A DNA stretch of 21,188 bases from contig NW_001915122.1 of NCBI RefSeq assembly GCF_000208925.1, positions 1 through 21,188 on the forward strand, written 5' to 3'. Numbering within the stretch: the stretch's first letter is position 1; the number at the start of each line of letters is the position of its first letter. The translations under genes and the position numbers were made by a program. Under the pieces are notes generated by a model. It worked only from the letters and a program-made list of their open reading frames with translations. It searched no databases and had not been told where the DNA came from. Below, one piece after another: positions 1 through 9,091 of this stretch. This DNA is from Entamoeba histolytica HM-1:IMSS (lineage: Eukaryota; Evosea; Mastigamoebida; Endamoebidae).

Positions 1-195
1 TAAAAGAAGAAAAGAAGAAATAAAAAGTGTATTTTTAATGTAAAAATTAGAAATATGAAATAAAAGTGTCTAATTTAATGATGTAAAATAATTAACAATA
101 TTTTATTAATGAAAAATATTTTACTCTTTTTTATGTTTATTATTTATATGTATAATTTCAACATGATGATTATTATATATTCAATCATATGTGTT

Positions 196-213
196 ATGTT
201 ATTATTATAACAT
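196..213. other. Small hairpin in repeat copy A
   Basis: The arms ATGTTAT and ATAACAT surround a 4-base loop. Copy B of the repeat keeps both arms at 19398-19412 with a 1-base loop, so the arms survive although the loop length changed. The function is unknown. Confidence 0.4.
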
Positions 214-833
214 ATAATAAGTGATAAAATATAAATGAAAATGATATGAATATATAACATAGATTGAATATAGAAAAACAAAAGAATAATAAGAATAAAT
301 GATAAATAAATATAGAAATGATAATCAATGATATAATAATAAAATCAAAGTATAAAAGATAAAATTAATATTAATATAAATCAAATCAGAATAAATATAA
401 AATGAAAATAGATATAAATGATAATAATATAAAGATGAATAAGATGAATAAACAAATAAACAAATACATTTAAATATAAAAGAATAACAATAAGAAAATC
501 TAAAGAATATAAACATAAAAAACATAAAATAAGAAGAATATAATAATATATAGATAATAAAAAGAATACAATGATATAAATAATATAAACAGAGAAATAA
601 AAATATAAAAATACGATAGATAAATAACATATAAATAAAAGAATAAAAAGAATAAAAAGAATAAAAATAATTAAATATGATTCATCAAATCATCTATTTC
701 ATTAATATTTCATACAAAATGACTATAAATGATCATAAAATATAAACATAAATATTTACATATTCTGTATTTATCATACTTTTTATTTTTTTATTTTTTT
801 AGGAGCAAAATATAATAAATGGAAAATTCTATG

Positions 834-853
834 GATGCAAAATATTTTGCATC
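834..853. other. Perfect 20-bp palindrome followed by a T-tract (copy A)
   Basis: GATGCAAAATATTTTGCATC equals its own reverse complement. It is followed directly by an interrupted T-run and preceded at 781-802 by a T-rich tract ending in TTTTTTTAG. The same arrangement is kept in repeat copy B at 20021-20040, with one mismatch next to the centre. LINE-A entered a few bases downstream, in the T-run. It could be a terminator-like hairpin or an extruding DNA structure; neither is shown. Confidence 0.7.
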
Positions 854-860
854 TTTTTTC

Positions 861-882
861 TTTTTTGTAAATTATTTAGATG
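861..882. repeat. Target-site duplication of LINE-A, left copy
   Basis: The sequence is six T then GTAAATTATTTAGATG. It recurs directly after the LINE at 5596-5617 and once only, uninterrupted, in repeat copy B at about 20048-20070. That third copy is the empty site, so this is a true target-site duplication of about 22 bp. Confidence 0.9.
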
Positions 883-892
883 AGATTACAAA

Positions 893-2469
893 GATGCATT
901 ACAGGAGACACCACAAAAAATATAGAAAAACAAATAACCAAAAAAGAAGAAATTCATATCATCCAAGAAATATAAATGATAGAAGAATGAGTGAAAATAG
1001 GTATTATCTGTATGGACAGAGATACATGAATAATCACACTAACCATTACAATAATAATTATCACCATAATTATCACAACATAGTTGATACAAATCGTTTC
1101 ACTCATCACTTCAATTATAATCATCGTCATAAACACTTTAATAATTATTTCAATAGAAATAAACAATACTATCATAATAGAAAAACAAATACCATAATAA
1201 CACTCAAGGAAGGTATAAACAATATCAAAATAAGAAACAAAACTAAAATCAAAGAAAAGAAATGATAGAAATACAAAATCAAGAATATTGGAAAAAACTC
1301 TTTGAAGAAGAAATTAAAATACTTACACCACAAGAAGTAGAAGAAATTAAAAATACCAAGATTAAAGAATATACATCATCAACAATATGGAGAAGATGGT
1401 ATTTTATTGCACGAGAAAAAACAAAAACAAACAGAATGGAAGAAGAAACTATTAGTATGACGATGGAAGAAGACAATAATCAGTACAACCCAAATGAGAT
1501 TAATGATAATAGAATATACAATAACTATGTAATGAGTATTGAAAGTGAAGAAGACGATGATAAAGATTCTACGAGAGTAGAAGCTAGGCTTGCTGAGGAG
1601 AAGAAGAGGCTAGAAGAAGAGGAGAAGAGGCTTGCTGAGGAGAAGAAGAGGCCTACTAAAGGAGAGAAGAAGAGACTGGTAGAAAAGGAAGAAGAAAACA
1701 ATAAAAAGAAAAAAGGATAAAAGAAATAGAGGAAAAAGTGGAGGAGGATATGAAAGAGAAAGAAGAAATGAAAAAGGAAATACAAATAAAAGACCAAACC
1801 ATAAAAAAACTAACTAAGGATATTATGGCATTAAAGAAGAAGCACGAGAATGAGATAAGCACAAAAAACCACGAGTGCGATAAAAAATATTCAAATTCCA
1901 TGCTGAATCTGAAAGAAAAAGGTCTGAAGTAAACAATTTAACACAACAATTGCTCTTTCTGAAAGATAAACTATCTAAATTAGAAAATAAAAATACACAA
2001 GAAGAAAAGAAGAAAGATGAGGTAACTTACAATATAACAGACTCATCTGAAACACAAATAGTAAATGACCTCTCCCCCAATGTGGTAGTAGCTGATGAAA
2101 TATCATCAAGTGAAGATGATCTTCCAAAAAAAAAAGAAAGTTAACGCAGAAATCCATTGAAGAAATTGATATTCAGCATAAGAATATCACCACATTTGAA
2201 TTAGACAATCAAAAAAACGGGGGAAGCAAAAAGATAGAAAAGAAGAAATTTTAACACTCTATAAATGTTTTGTTTTGAAATTATTTGAAAGGAAATTAAG
2301 AGGTCAACTTAAAGAAGAAATAATAGAAATACTAATACAGGAATTTGGAATTAAAATAAATGATATTAATGAATATAAAGAAATATTAAAGAAGACATTT
2401 AAAATAAAGAATGAAAATAAAAGAGAAATCAATAGAATATTGGAGGAAGAAATAATAAAACATCAATAG
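893..2469 (+). pseudogene. LINE-A ORF1, coiled-coil protein (frameshifted)
   Basis: This is the first protein of the LINE, in the position of a nucleic-acid-binding ORF1 protein. The first ATG inside the element is at 893. The frame is also open upstream to an ATG at 819 in the host repeat. The N-terminal part (893-1265) is rich in Arg, Lys, Asn, His and Tyr, which fits RNA binding. An acidic, then Glu/Lys-rich coiled coil follows (1262-1720), with a 14-residue repeat beginning RLAEEKKR. More coiled coil lies in shifted frames (1738-1932, 1950-2144). The C-terminal part (about 2245-2469) aligns with the C-terminus of LINE-B ORF1: hydrophobic and basic residues spaced alike, ending in an acidic helix just before the stop. 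Frameshifts lie near 1262, 1720, 1930, 2140 and 2240. Confidence 0.8.
1586..1669 (+). repeat. 42-bp coding tandem repeat in LINE-A ORF1
   Basis: A 25-base stretch beginning AGGCTTGCTGAGGAGAAG occurs exactly at 1586-1610 and again at 1628-1652, 42 bases (14 codons) apart. It encodes RLAEEKKR-type coiled-coil heptads. The stretch is visibly richer in G and C than the surrounding sequence, suggesting recent expansion by slippage or unequal exchange. Confidence 0.8.
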
Positions 2470-2502
2470 AAAGATAATGAATTAAAATAAAAAATAACTA
2501 GA

Positions 2503-5500
2503 ATGAACAAGAAAGAAGGAATAGAAGAAGAGGAAGTAATGAAAATACTTAAAGAGGAAGAAATGAAAGAACAAGAATATGTACAATTTATTAATTATTA
2601 TTACAATAAGAAGAAAGTACATCAAATAATTAATATTATTAATAAAAATGAAATATTAATCAATACATTAGTTGATTATTATCATTATATTAAATCTGTA
2701 TCTTCCACTATTAACATAATTAATAAAAATAAACAAGAAAGAAGTTGAAAGAGAAGTATAGAAAGAATAAAACAATCAAAAATATGTAGAATAAGAGATT
2801 TACTCCATAATAAACAATATATGAAATTGAAAATAATATTACATATTAAGAAATATGATATATATCATATTAAAATAAAAACAAATGAATAAATAAACTA
2901 TTATAAATACCTCAGAAAGATGAAAAGAATAGAAATAGAAGCAAGAAAGAATAATTGGAAAAGAATAAGATTGAAATATAAAATGATGAAATATGGAAAA
3001 GGCAACATTTAAATAAATCTAAAGAAGATGAATATTTAGATAACATCTCATCTATTAATTTCTGGAAATGAATCTATGAAACTAACACTAATATAGATTT
3101 CCTGAATATTAATTTATATGAAGTATTAATCGAAAATAGAATTAATGATAGAATGGCTATAATCACTCCCAATGAATTAGATTGTGCTATTAAATTTACT
3201 GCTAACTGGAAGGCACTGGGAGTTGATAAAATACAATGATTTTTGATTAAATATTTAGAACAGCCAAAGAAGTATTTATTAAAATTATTTAATGAATGGT
3301 TAAATAATCCTAATGAAATACCTCCTCATTTTATTCAATGAAGAACAATATTAATATATATGAAATGAAATAAATTAGACACACAGAATTACAGACAAAT
3401 AACTTGTTTAAATTGTCTGTTAAAAGTGTACACATCAATATTAAAAATGAAAATAGAAAATCAATTGATGTTAAATCAAATTGAAAAACAACTTTCATTA
3501 AATCAAATTGGATGTAAGAAATATACATATGCATCAAAAGAAGGATTATTATATAACACTATAATCCAACAATTATTATTAAAGGGTAAATGGAAGTGGG
3601 TAGAAACATATTATGACGTCTCCAAAGCATATGATAGTATTAACCATCAATGGATTAAACAATGCTTAATATATTTTAATATCAAACTAGTAGTAATTAA
3701 TAATATATTATATATTAAATAATACACAACTTAATTTGTATTACAATCAAGAAAGTGTAGGTATAATTAATTTAGAAAGAGGAATAATACAAATGATAGT
3801 TTATCTCCACTTTTATTTGTATTATCTATTGACATATTATCTAAACAATTAGATAAACAAATAAACAAATTAAATATTAAAATGAATGGAGAAGAAAAAC
3901 AAGTCAAGTTAAACCACATATTGTATATGGATGATTTAAAGATAATGACTAATAGCCTCGATGAAATGGAAAAAGCACACAAATTAACTAAAGAAATATT
4001 TAATGCAATAGGATTAAAAATTAATGTAGAAAAGAGTTGGATAATGACTAATATTAATAATCAAATAAATGGAGAATTAGCTGAACTACCAAGAGTAACT
4101 AATGATAATCCTTATAAATACCTTGGTATTGAAATATGAGATAAAGTAAATATTAACAAATATTGTACAAGAATATTAAATGATGTATCTTCTATTCTAT
4201 CATCATTAAACAATGAAATACAGCAGCCTCAATACAATAAGAAAGATTAATAGTGATATAATCTCCAAATTAAGATATGGATTTTGTATTGTCCCATGGA
4301 AACTAGGAGAATTGGAGAATATAGATAAACAAATAAGAAAATCATTGATACAACTCCAATTATACAGTAGAAATATTCCAAAAAGCAGATTATATGTTAA
4401 AATAAATGAATTGGGATTAGGATTAATGTCAGCAAGAGATGAATGTGGTAAAGAATTATTAAGAATATATTTAAAATATAAGTGGAGATCAAACACAGGA
4501 ATAGGAGAAATGATAGAAGCAATAAAAGAAAATCCAAATGGAATAATTAAAAGAATGAAGAAAGCATTTGGTAAGAAGATTAATTTTAATGAATTAATGA
4601 ATATAATCGAATTAAATGAAAGAAAGCACAATGTAAAGGAAGTATTTGAATTTGTAAATAATGAATTAAATGATAGATATTTAAATGAATGGAAAGAAAA
4701 GAAATGTGGTGAATATATAAGAAATGCAAATGGTACTTTCAATGATAAGAAATTAACAGTAGCCACTTGGAGGTCATTAAATATAAAAAGAAATGCATTC
4801 CTCCAAATAGTAAAGATGCAAGAATTTGTAACTATGACAGGAAATATTAAATCTAAAATACTCCAAAATGATGCTTTAAAATATTGTAAACATTGTCCTA
4901 ACACAATAGCATCTATTAATCATATACTGTTATGATGTAATTGAATGAAAAAGAATCAAATATTAAAACATGATTATGTTTAAACAAATATTTAAACACT
5001 TATTAATTACACAATTTAATGAATTTGATGCAATTGATTTTAATAATCATCCAAAATGTATTAATAATGATAAAATGATTATAACTTACAATAAAGATTT
5101 ATTGGTTAGTGACCATTCTTTCCATGCTAGAAGACATAATATATATTATCAAAATATGAAAGAAAAGAAATGATATATTATAGATGTTGCTATATGTCAA
5201 GATAATAATATAGAATTAAATTATATTCATAAAATAAATAAATACAAAGAATTACAAGAGAAATTAAGAAATAATAGAGAAATAATATATGTAGAAATAA
5301 TACCTGTTATATTATCAATAAATGGATTAATACATAAAGAGTCAGCAAGAAGATTAAAAGTACTGAAATTACAATTACACTTCCCCAAAATTCTACGAAC
5401 AATAATTATAAAAAATATGAAAGACTTAATGTTTTATACAGGAAATTCTGGCAGCACAATAGAAGAAGAACAATCTAATGCGAGCATGCTAGAAATGAAC

Positions 5501-5590
5501 TCTATTACACCAATAGAGCATATTGAAGAAACTGAAATAATCACTTCTCAGTATGAAGAAAATCCAATTGAGGATATATCTAATGATTGA
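2503..5590 (+). pseudogene. LINE-A ORF2, reverse transcriptase plus endonuclease (stops and frameshifts)
   Basis: The ORF encodes the polymerase and nuclease for target-primed reverse transcription. The N-terminal Lys-rich part starts at 2503. From 2982 to 3722 one frame covers the early reverse-transcriptase motifs and is broken only by TGA codons (3069, 3237, 3339, 3366). Motif A is visible (YYDVSKAYDS, about 3610-3640) and the catalytic box is intact (YMDD, 3924-3935). After a frameshift near 4210, 4213-4935 is open, and it ends in a CxxC...H segment at 4885-4940 containing two TGAs (4933, 4942). The endonuclease region runs 4970-5590, with a hydrophobic-Asp core (IIDVAI) just after another TGA at 5171. 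TAA occurs once (about 2890). Frameshifts lie near 2980, 3710, 3800, 4210 and 4965. Confidence 0.85.
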
Positions 5591-5592
5591 CC

Positions 5593-5642
5593 TTTTTTTT
5601 TGTAAATTATTTAGATGCATTTTTTCTTTGCTAATTTTCGTG
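5593..5642. repeat. Target-site duplication, right copy, and resumed end of repeat copy A
   Basis: Nine T then GTAAATTATTTAGATG (to 5617) repeats the left target duplication with a longer T-run. The next 25 bases match repeat copy B at 20071-20095 apart from small changes, ending in TAATTTTCGT. Beyond 5642 the two copies diverge, so this marks the right end of the repeat. Confidence 0.85.
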
Positions 5643-6960
5643 CCTGAAATAAATTGAAATGAATAATCAAATAATAAAATGAAAATGAAATGATAAGAAA
5701 TTAACAAATAAAATAATGAACAATATCAATATAAAAAGAAATGAATATAAACAATATAATTAATGAAAGAAATAATATTTGTATGAATTAACAAATCAAT
5801 AATTACATCAAATAATAAATGAAATGATGTATTATTTGTAATTATAAAATAAAATGAAGTTATAATATTAAATTATAATGTAAATAAGAAAATATAAATT
5901 AAATACAAATTAAACATGAATTAATAAATGATTATTCAAATGATGAGAATAACTAAAATAAAATATAAAATAAATATAATAAAACAAAAGAATGAATTGA
6001 AATTAAACAACACAAATGAAAGTGGTAAAAACAAAAGAAGAATAGAAAATAAAGAAATATTCAATGAATTTAAACAATAAATAATTAATAAAAGTGAATA
6101 TTTAATGAAAGACAATATATTTATATAGAAGATAAAATAAAGAAGAATAAATGAAATGACAAATTGATAATTATAAAAGATAAAATGATACAATAATATT
6201 TATTAATACAGTAGAAATGGATAACATTCACCAAGATAAAATAAGACAAATTAATAGAATAAAATAGAATAAATTACAATATAATTCCAATAAACAAAAG
6301 AATGAATAGTAAAGACAATCAAAGAATAAGATATTATAATTGCATTTTTAAATAATGATAAAAGATAAAATGAATAATAACATGAAAGACATAATGAAAT
6401 AATATAGATATAATATGGGTGAATATAAAATATAGAAATACTTCATGAATATGACTCTGAAGAGAGTGAAAATAATAATCTCAAATAAATAATAAGAAAT
6501 ACAAAAATCAATGTCTACTTAAATTTAATTTAGTAATTTTTATCTTTTATGTTTAAGTTATGAATTATTCAATTGGAATGTATATGTAATTGTTTATTAT
6601 TCTTCTTTATCATGTTATATTAATTTAGTAATATTTATGGAATTATAATGATATTAAATTATGTTCTTATCTCATGTCTTTTGTGTTTATTATCTTTTTA
6701 TTCTTTATGGTTTATCACTTTTATTATCCCTTTTATTTCTTTTCTATTTCTTATTTCTTATTGGTGTTTTGTTCCAATACATTTCTCTTTCTCCTCATCT
6801 TATTCTTCATTAGATTCTTTGAGAATGTGTGAATTTGTGTATCTCCGTTTTCTTCTTTTTGCCTTGTCATTTTTATTTTCTATTTACCAGTTCTTTCATT
6901 ATAAGTTGTTTGAAAGTTGAATAATTACCATTATGAGAATAATGCAGAAGTGATGATGAC
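5643..6960. other. Low-complexity intergenic spacer
   Basis: No convincing gene is seen in these 1.3 kb. From 5643 to about 6480 the plus strand is A-rich, with many AAATGAA and AGAATAA motifs. From about 6490 to 6920 it switches to T-rich, including a 90-codon Phe/Leu/Ser-rich frame at 6648-6920 that looks like translated low complexity. The end of the spacer leads into the peroxiredoxin promoter. Confidence 0.7.
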
Positions 6961-7006
6961 GACATTTTTATTTTAGTTAAGTAAAGATGATTTTGGTAGT
7001 TCATTT

Positions 7007-7050
7007 GTCATTTAAACATCTCATCATCACCACAATCTCATCAATTCAAT
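7007..7050 (+). promoter_or_regulatory. Probable core promoter of the peroxiredoxin gene
   Basis: GTCATTTAAAC at 7007-7017 resembles the Entamoeba TATA-like element (consensus GTATTTAAA). About 30 bases later, TCAATTCAAT at 7041-7050 resembles the initiator (AAAAATTCA). The ATG follows 7 bases after, matching the very short 5' leaders of this genus. The match is to known consensus elements only. Confidence 0.55.
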
Positions 7051-7057
7051 CAGTCAA

Positions 7058-7759
7058 ATGTCTTGCAATCAACAAAAAGAGTGTTGTAAAAAAGAATGTC
7101 AAGAGAAAGAATGTTGTAAAGAATGTTGTTGTCCAAGAATAAAAGCATTTAAGAAATTTATAAACACATTTGAAAAAGCACAAATTGGAAAAGAAGCGCC
7201 AGAATTTAAAGCACCAGCATATTGTCCATGTGGTTCAATCAAAGAGATTGATATTAATGAATATAAAGGAAAATATGTTGTATTGTTGTTTTATCCATTG
7301 GATTGGACATTTGTTTGTCCAACAGAAATGATTGGATATAGTGAACTTGCAGGACAATTGAAAGAAATCAATTGTGAAGTTATTGGAGTGAGTGTAGATT
7401 CAGTTTATTGTCATCAAGCATGGTGTGAAGCAGATAAAAGTAAAGGAGGAGTAGGAAAGTTGACATTCCCATTAGTATCAGATATTAAGAGATGCATTTC
7501 TATCAAATATGGAATGTTAAATGTCGAAGCAGGAATTGCAAGAAGAGGATATGTCATCATTGATGATAAAGGAAAAGTAAGATACATTCAAATGAATGAT
7601 GATGGAATTGGAAGATCAACGGAAGAAACAATCAGAATAGTTAAAGCAATTCAATTCAGTGATGAACATGGAGCAGTTTGTCCACTCAATTGGAAACCAG
7701 GCAAAGACACCATTGAACCAACACCAGATGGAATTAAGAAATATTTAACAGCACATTAA
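7058..7759 (+). CDS. 2-Cys peroxiredoxin with Cys-rich N-terminal extension (29-kDa antigen type)
   Basis: The protein is a thiol peroxidase that reduces hydrogen peroxide and alkyl hydroperoxides. In Entamoeba it is an abundant cytosolic and surface-associated antioxidant and antigen. It has 233 residues. Residues 3-25 carry eleven cysteines in CC and CCC clusters, the hallmark of the Entamoeba enzyme. The AhpC/TSA fold follows. The peroxidatic Cys87 lies in FVCPTE and the resolving Cys208 in a VCP motif, so it is a typical 2-Cys enzyme. GGVG is present at 130-133, but the C-terminus ends KKYLTAH without the YF motif of over-oxidation-sensitive homologues. The start is set by the promoter spacing and by the complete Cys-rich leader. 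It ends with TAA, has no intron and uses mostly GGA for glycine. It is close to identical to the E. histolytica protein as I remember it; the family is multicopy there. Confidence 0.97.
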   Translation: MSCNQQKECCKKECQEKECCKECCCPRIKAFKKFINTFEKAQIGKEAPEFKAPAYCPCGSIKEIDINEYKGKYVVLLFYPLDWTFVCPTEMIGYSELAGQLKEINCEVIGVSVDSVYCHQAWCEADKSKGGVGKLTFPLVSDIKRCISIKYGMLNVEAGIARRGYVIIDDKGKVRYIQMNDDGIGRSTEETIRIVKAIQFSDEHGAVCPLNWKPGKDTIEPTPDGIKKYLTAH

Positions 7760-9050
7760 AACAAACAAGATAATTTAATACAAATTATTTTATGGTTTAT
7801 AAGAAGAAAATGATAATAAATAAAAGAATAAATATAATGATTTTAATAAAAGAAAAGAAGAATAAGAAATACTACACAACAGATGAATTGAAATAAAATG
7901 ATACATTTGTATAAAAAATAAAGAATAACAGAAATAAAGAATATTTTAAATAATATAAGAATTAATTAATGAAATGATATTATATAATTAATAAAATTAT
8001 TAACAGTTAATTTGTATTTAATTTGAATTAATATTTAAATATTCTTCATATTTATTCTTTTATTCTTGCTTTTTCATTTGTATGTATATCATTTTATATT
8101 ATATCCATTTATTTTTAATTGATATTTTTATTTCTTTTCTTTATTATTCTCTTTATTTAATATTAAAATATTTATGTTTATTCTTATTCTCTATTTCTTA
8201 TTTTATTTCTATTCTTTTCATTCTTTATTTTCATATACTTCTTTATTATATAATTCTTTTGTTTATTTCATTTCTTCTTTTTTATCATCTTTTATTTTGA
8301 ATTATTTGGATTATTTCATTATTCTTATTTCTTATTATCTTTTGTTTTTATGTTTTTATTTTATGTTATATTCATTTTTCATTAAATATTGTGTCATTAC
8401 TTATTTCTTATAAATGAACTTTATTTGATCATTTATTTATCAACTGTTTATAAATTAATATACATTTTATCATTATATTTATAACTTTGTTTTATAGTCT
8501 GTGTCATTTTATATTTATATTATCATGGTTGACTTGAAACACAAAACCAAATAAATAATTATTAACAAATTATGTGTTTGAGTTTTAATACAAAAATGTT
8601 GATAATAATTAATATATTCATCAAATAATAAATTCTAATATTGATTAAATAATCATTTGTTCATGTTATTACTATTTATTCGTATTCTTGTTTTATTCAT
8701 TTGAATCATTTTATGATAAAGTCGGAATAAGAAACAAGTTAAAATGAACAATCAATAAATGATGAATATATTCTTAAAATAATAATGATTTGAATTATGA
8801 ATTGAAATTATTATTCATTTTATTCATTGTTGTTGTTATTGTTTATGTTTTATTTATTAAATTTAATGATTATTCAATTTTGTTGAATAAATTACAAAAA
8901 TGAAATGAATTTCAATTTAATATTTCATTTCATTCTATTTATTATTGAAGTTCAAAATACAATAATACAAGAATATGATGATATGAAAAATGAAATGATT
9001 GAGTCATTATAAAATAAAAAGAAAATAAAAGATAATAATAGAACAAGAAG
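7760..9050. other. Low-complexity intergenic spacer
   Basis: No supported gene is present in these 1.3 kb. The first 200 bases after the peroxiredoxin stop are A-rich and must hold its 3' end. From about 8040 to 8420 the plus strand is T-rich, and its 72- and 79-codon Phe/Ile/Leu/Tyr frames (8082-8300, 8174-8413) look like low-complexity artefacts. From 8530 on the composition is mixed AT. Confidence 0.7.
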
Positions 9051-9053
9051 AGA

Positions 9054-9091
9054 GTATATTTAAAGAGAAGAACTGAAATACATTTCATTCA
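9054..9091 (+). promoter_or_regulatory. Probable core promoter of the surface-protein gene
   Basis: GTATATTTAAAG at 9054-9065 fits the Entamoeba TATA-like element (GTATTTAAA). GAACT at 9070-9074 resembles the core of the GAAC element, and TTTCATTCA just before the ATG at 9092 resembles the initiator. Together these support 9092, not 9196, as the translation start. Confidence 0.6.

Larger units (their letters stand above)
1..882. repeat. A-rich interspersed repeat, copy A (left part, before LINE-A)
   Basis: This stretch is closely repeated, in the same orientation, at about 19200-20095. The shared blocks include TGTATTTTTAATGTAAAAAT near 28, a small hairpin near 200, long runs of AGAATAA-type A-rich sequence at 280-660, and GGAGCAAAATATAATAAATGG near 812. 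Differences are mostly small indels and substitutions. The copy may start left of the window. It is split by LINE-A, and its last 25 bases reappear at 5618-5642. No open reading frame here looks real; the 101-codon minus-strand frame at 325-630 is Ile/Phe/Tyr/Leu-rich low-complexity translation. It could belong to one of the known Entamoeba repetitive element families, but I cannot name which. Confidence 0.85.
883..5592 (+). mobile_element. LINE-A: full-length but decayed EhLINE-type non-LTR retrotransposon
   Basis: The element is about 4.71 kb, in the size range known for the E. histolytica LINEs. In order it encodes a basic, Asn/His/Tyr-rich N-terminal region, a coiled coil and a conserved C-terminal domain (ORF1). 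ORF2 follows, with reverse transcriptase, a zinc-knuckle-like Cys/His segment and a restriction-enzyme-like endonuclease region. Both ends are fixed by the target-site duplication and by the empty site in repeat copy B. The 3' untranslated part is almost absent: the last in-frame TGA is at 5588-5590 and the duplication starts by 5596. It is decayed by frameshifts and in-frame stops, most of them TGA. It can only move, if at all, with proteins supplied by another copy. Confidence 0.92.

Noticed and set aside
325..630. Minus-strand 101-codon frame in repeat copy A, and its counterparts in copy B (19522-19879)
   Set aside because: Composition is almost only Ile, Phe, Tyr, Leu and Ser, as expected from translating A-rich repeats; indels between the two copies do not respect the frame.
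2503..5590. A full genetic-code change with UGA read as glycine
   Set aside because: GGA is still the main glycine codon throughout, intact genes contain no internal TGA, and the kinase remnant also has TAG and TAA; the skew is reported as a pattern only.
6648..6920. 90-codon Phe/Leu/Ser-rich frame upstream of the peroxiredoxin gene, possible small membrane protein
   Set aside because: It lies in a T-rich block, has no promoter-like elements that I can see, and has no recognisable family features.
8082..8413. Two overlapping hydrophobic frames of 72 and 79 codons
   Set aside because: Both are low-complexity translations of T-rich spacer, and they overlap each other in different frames.
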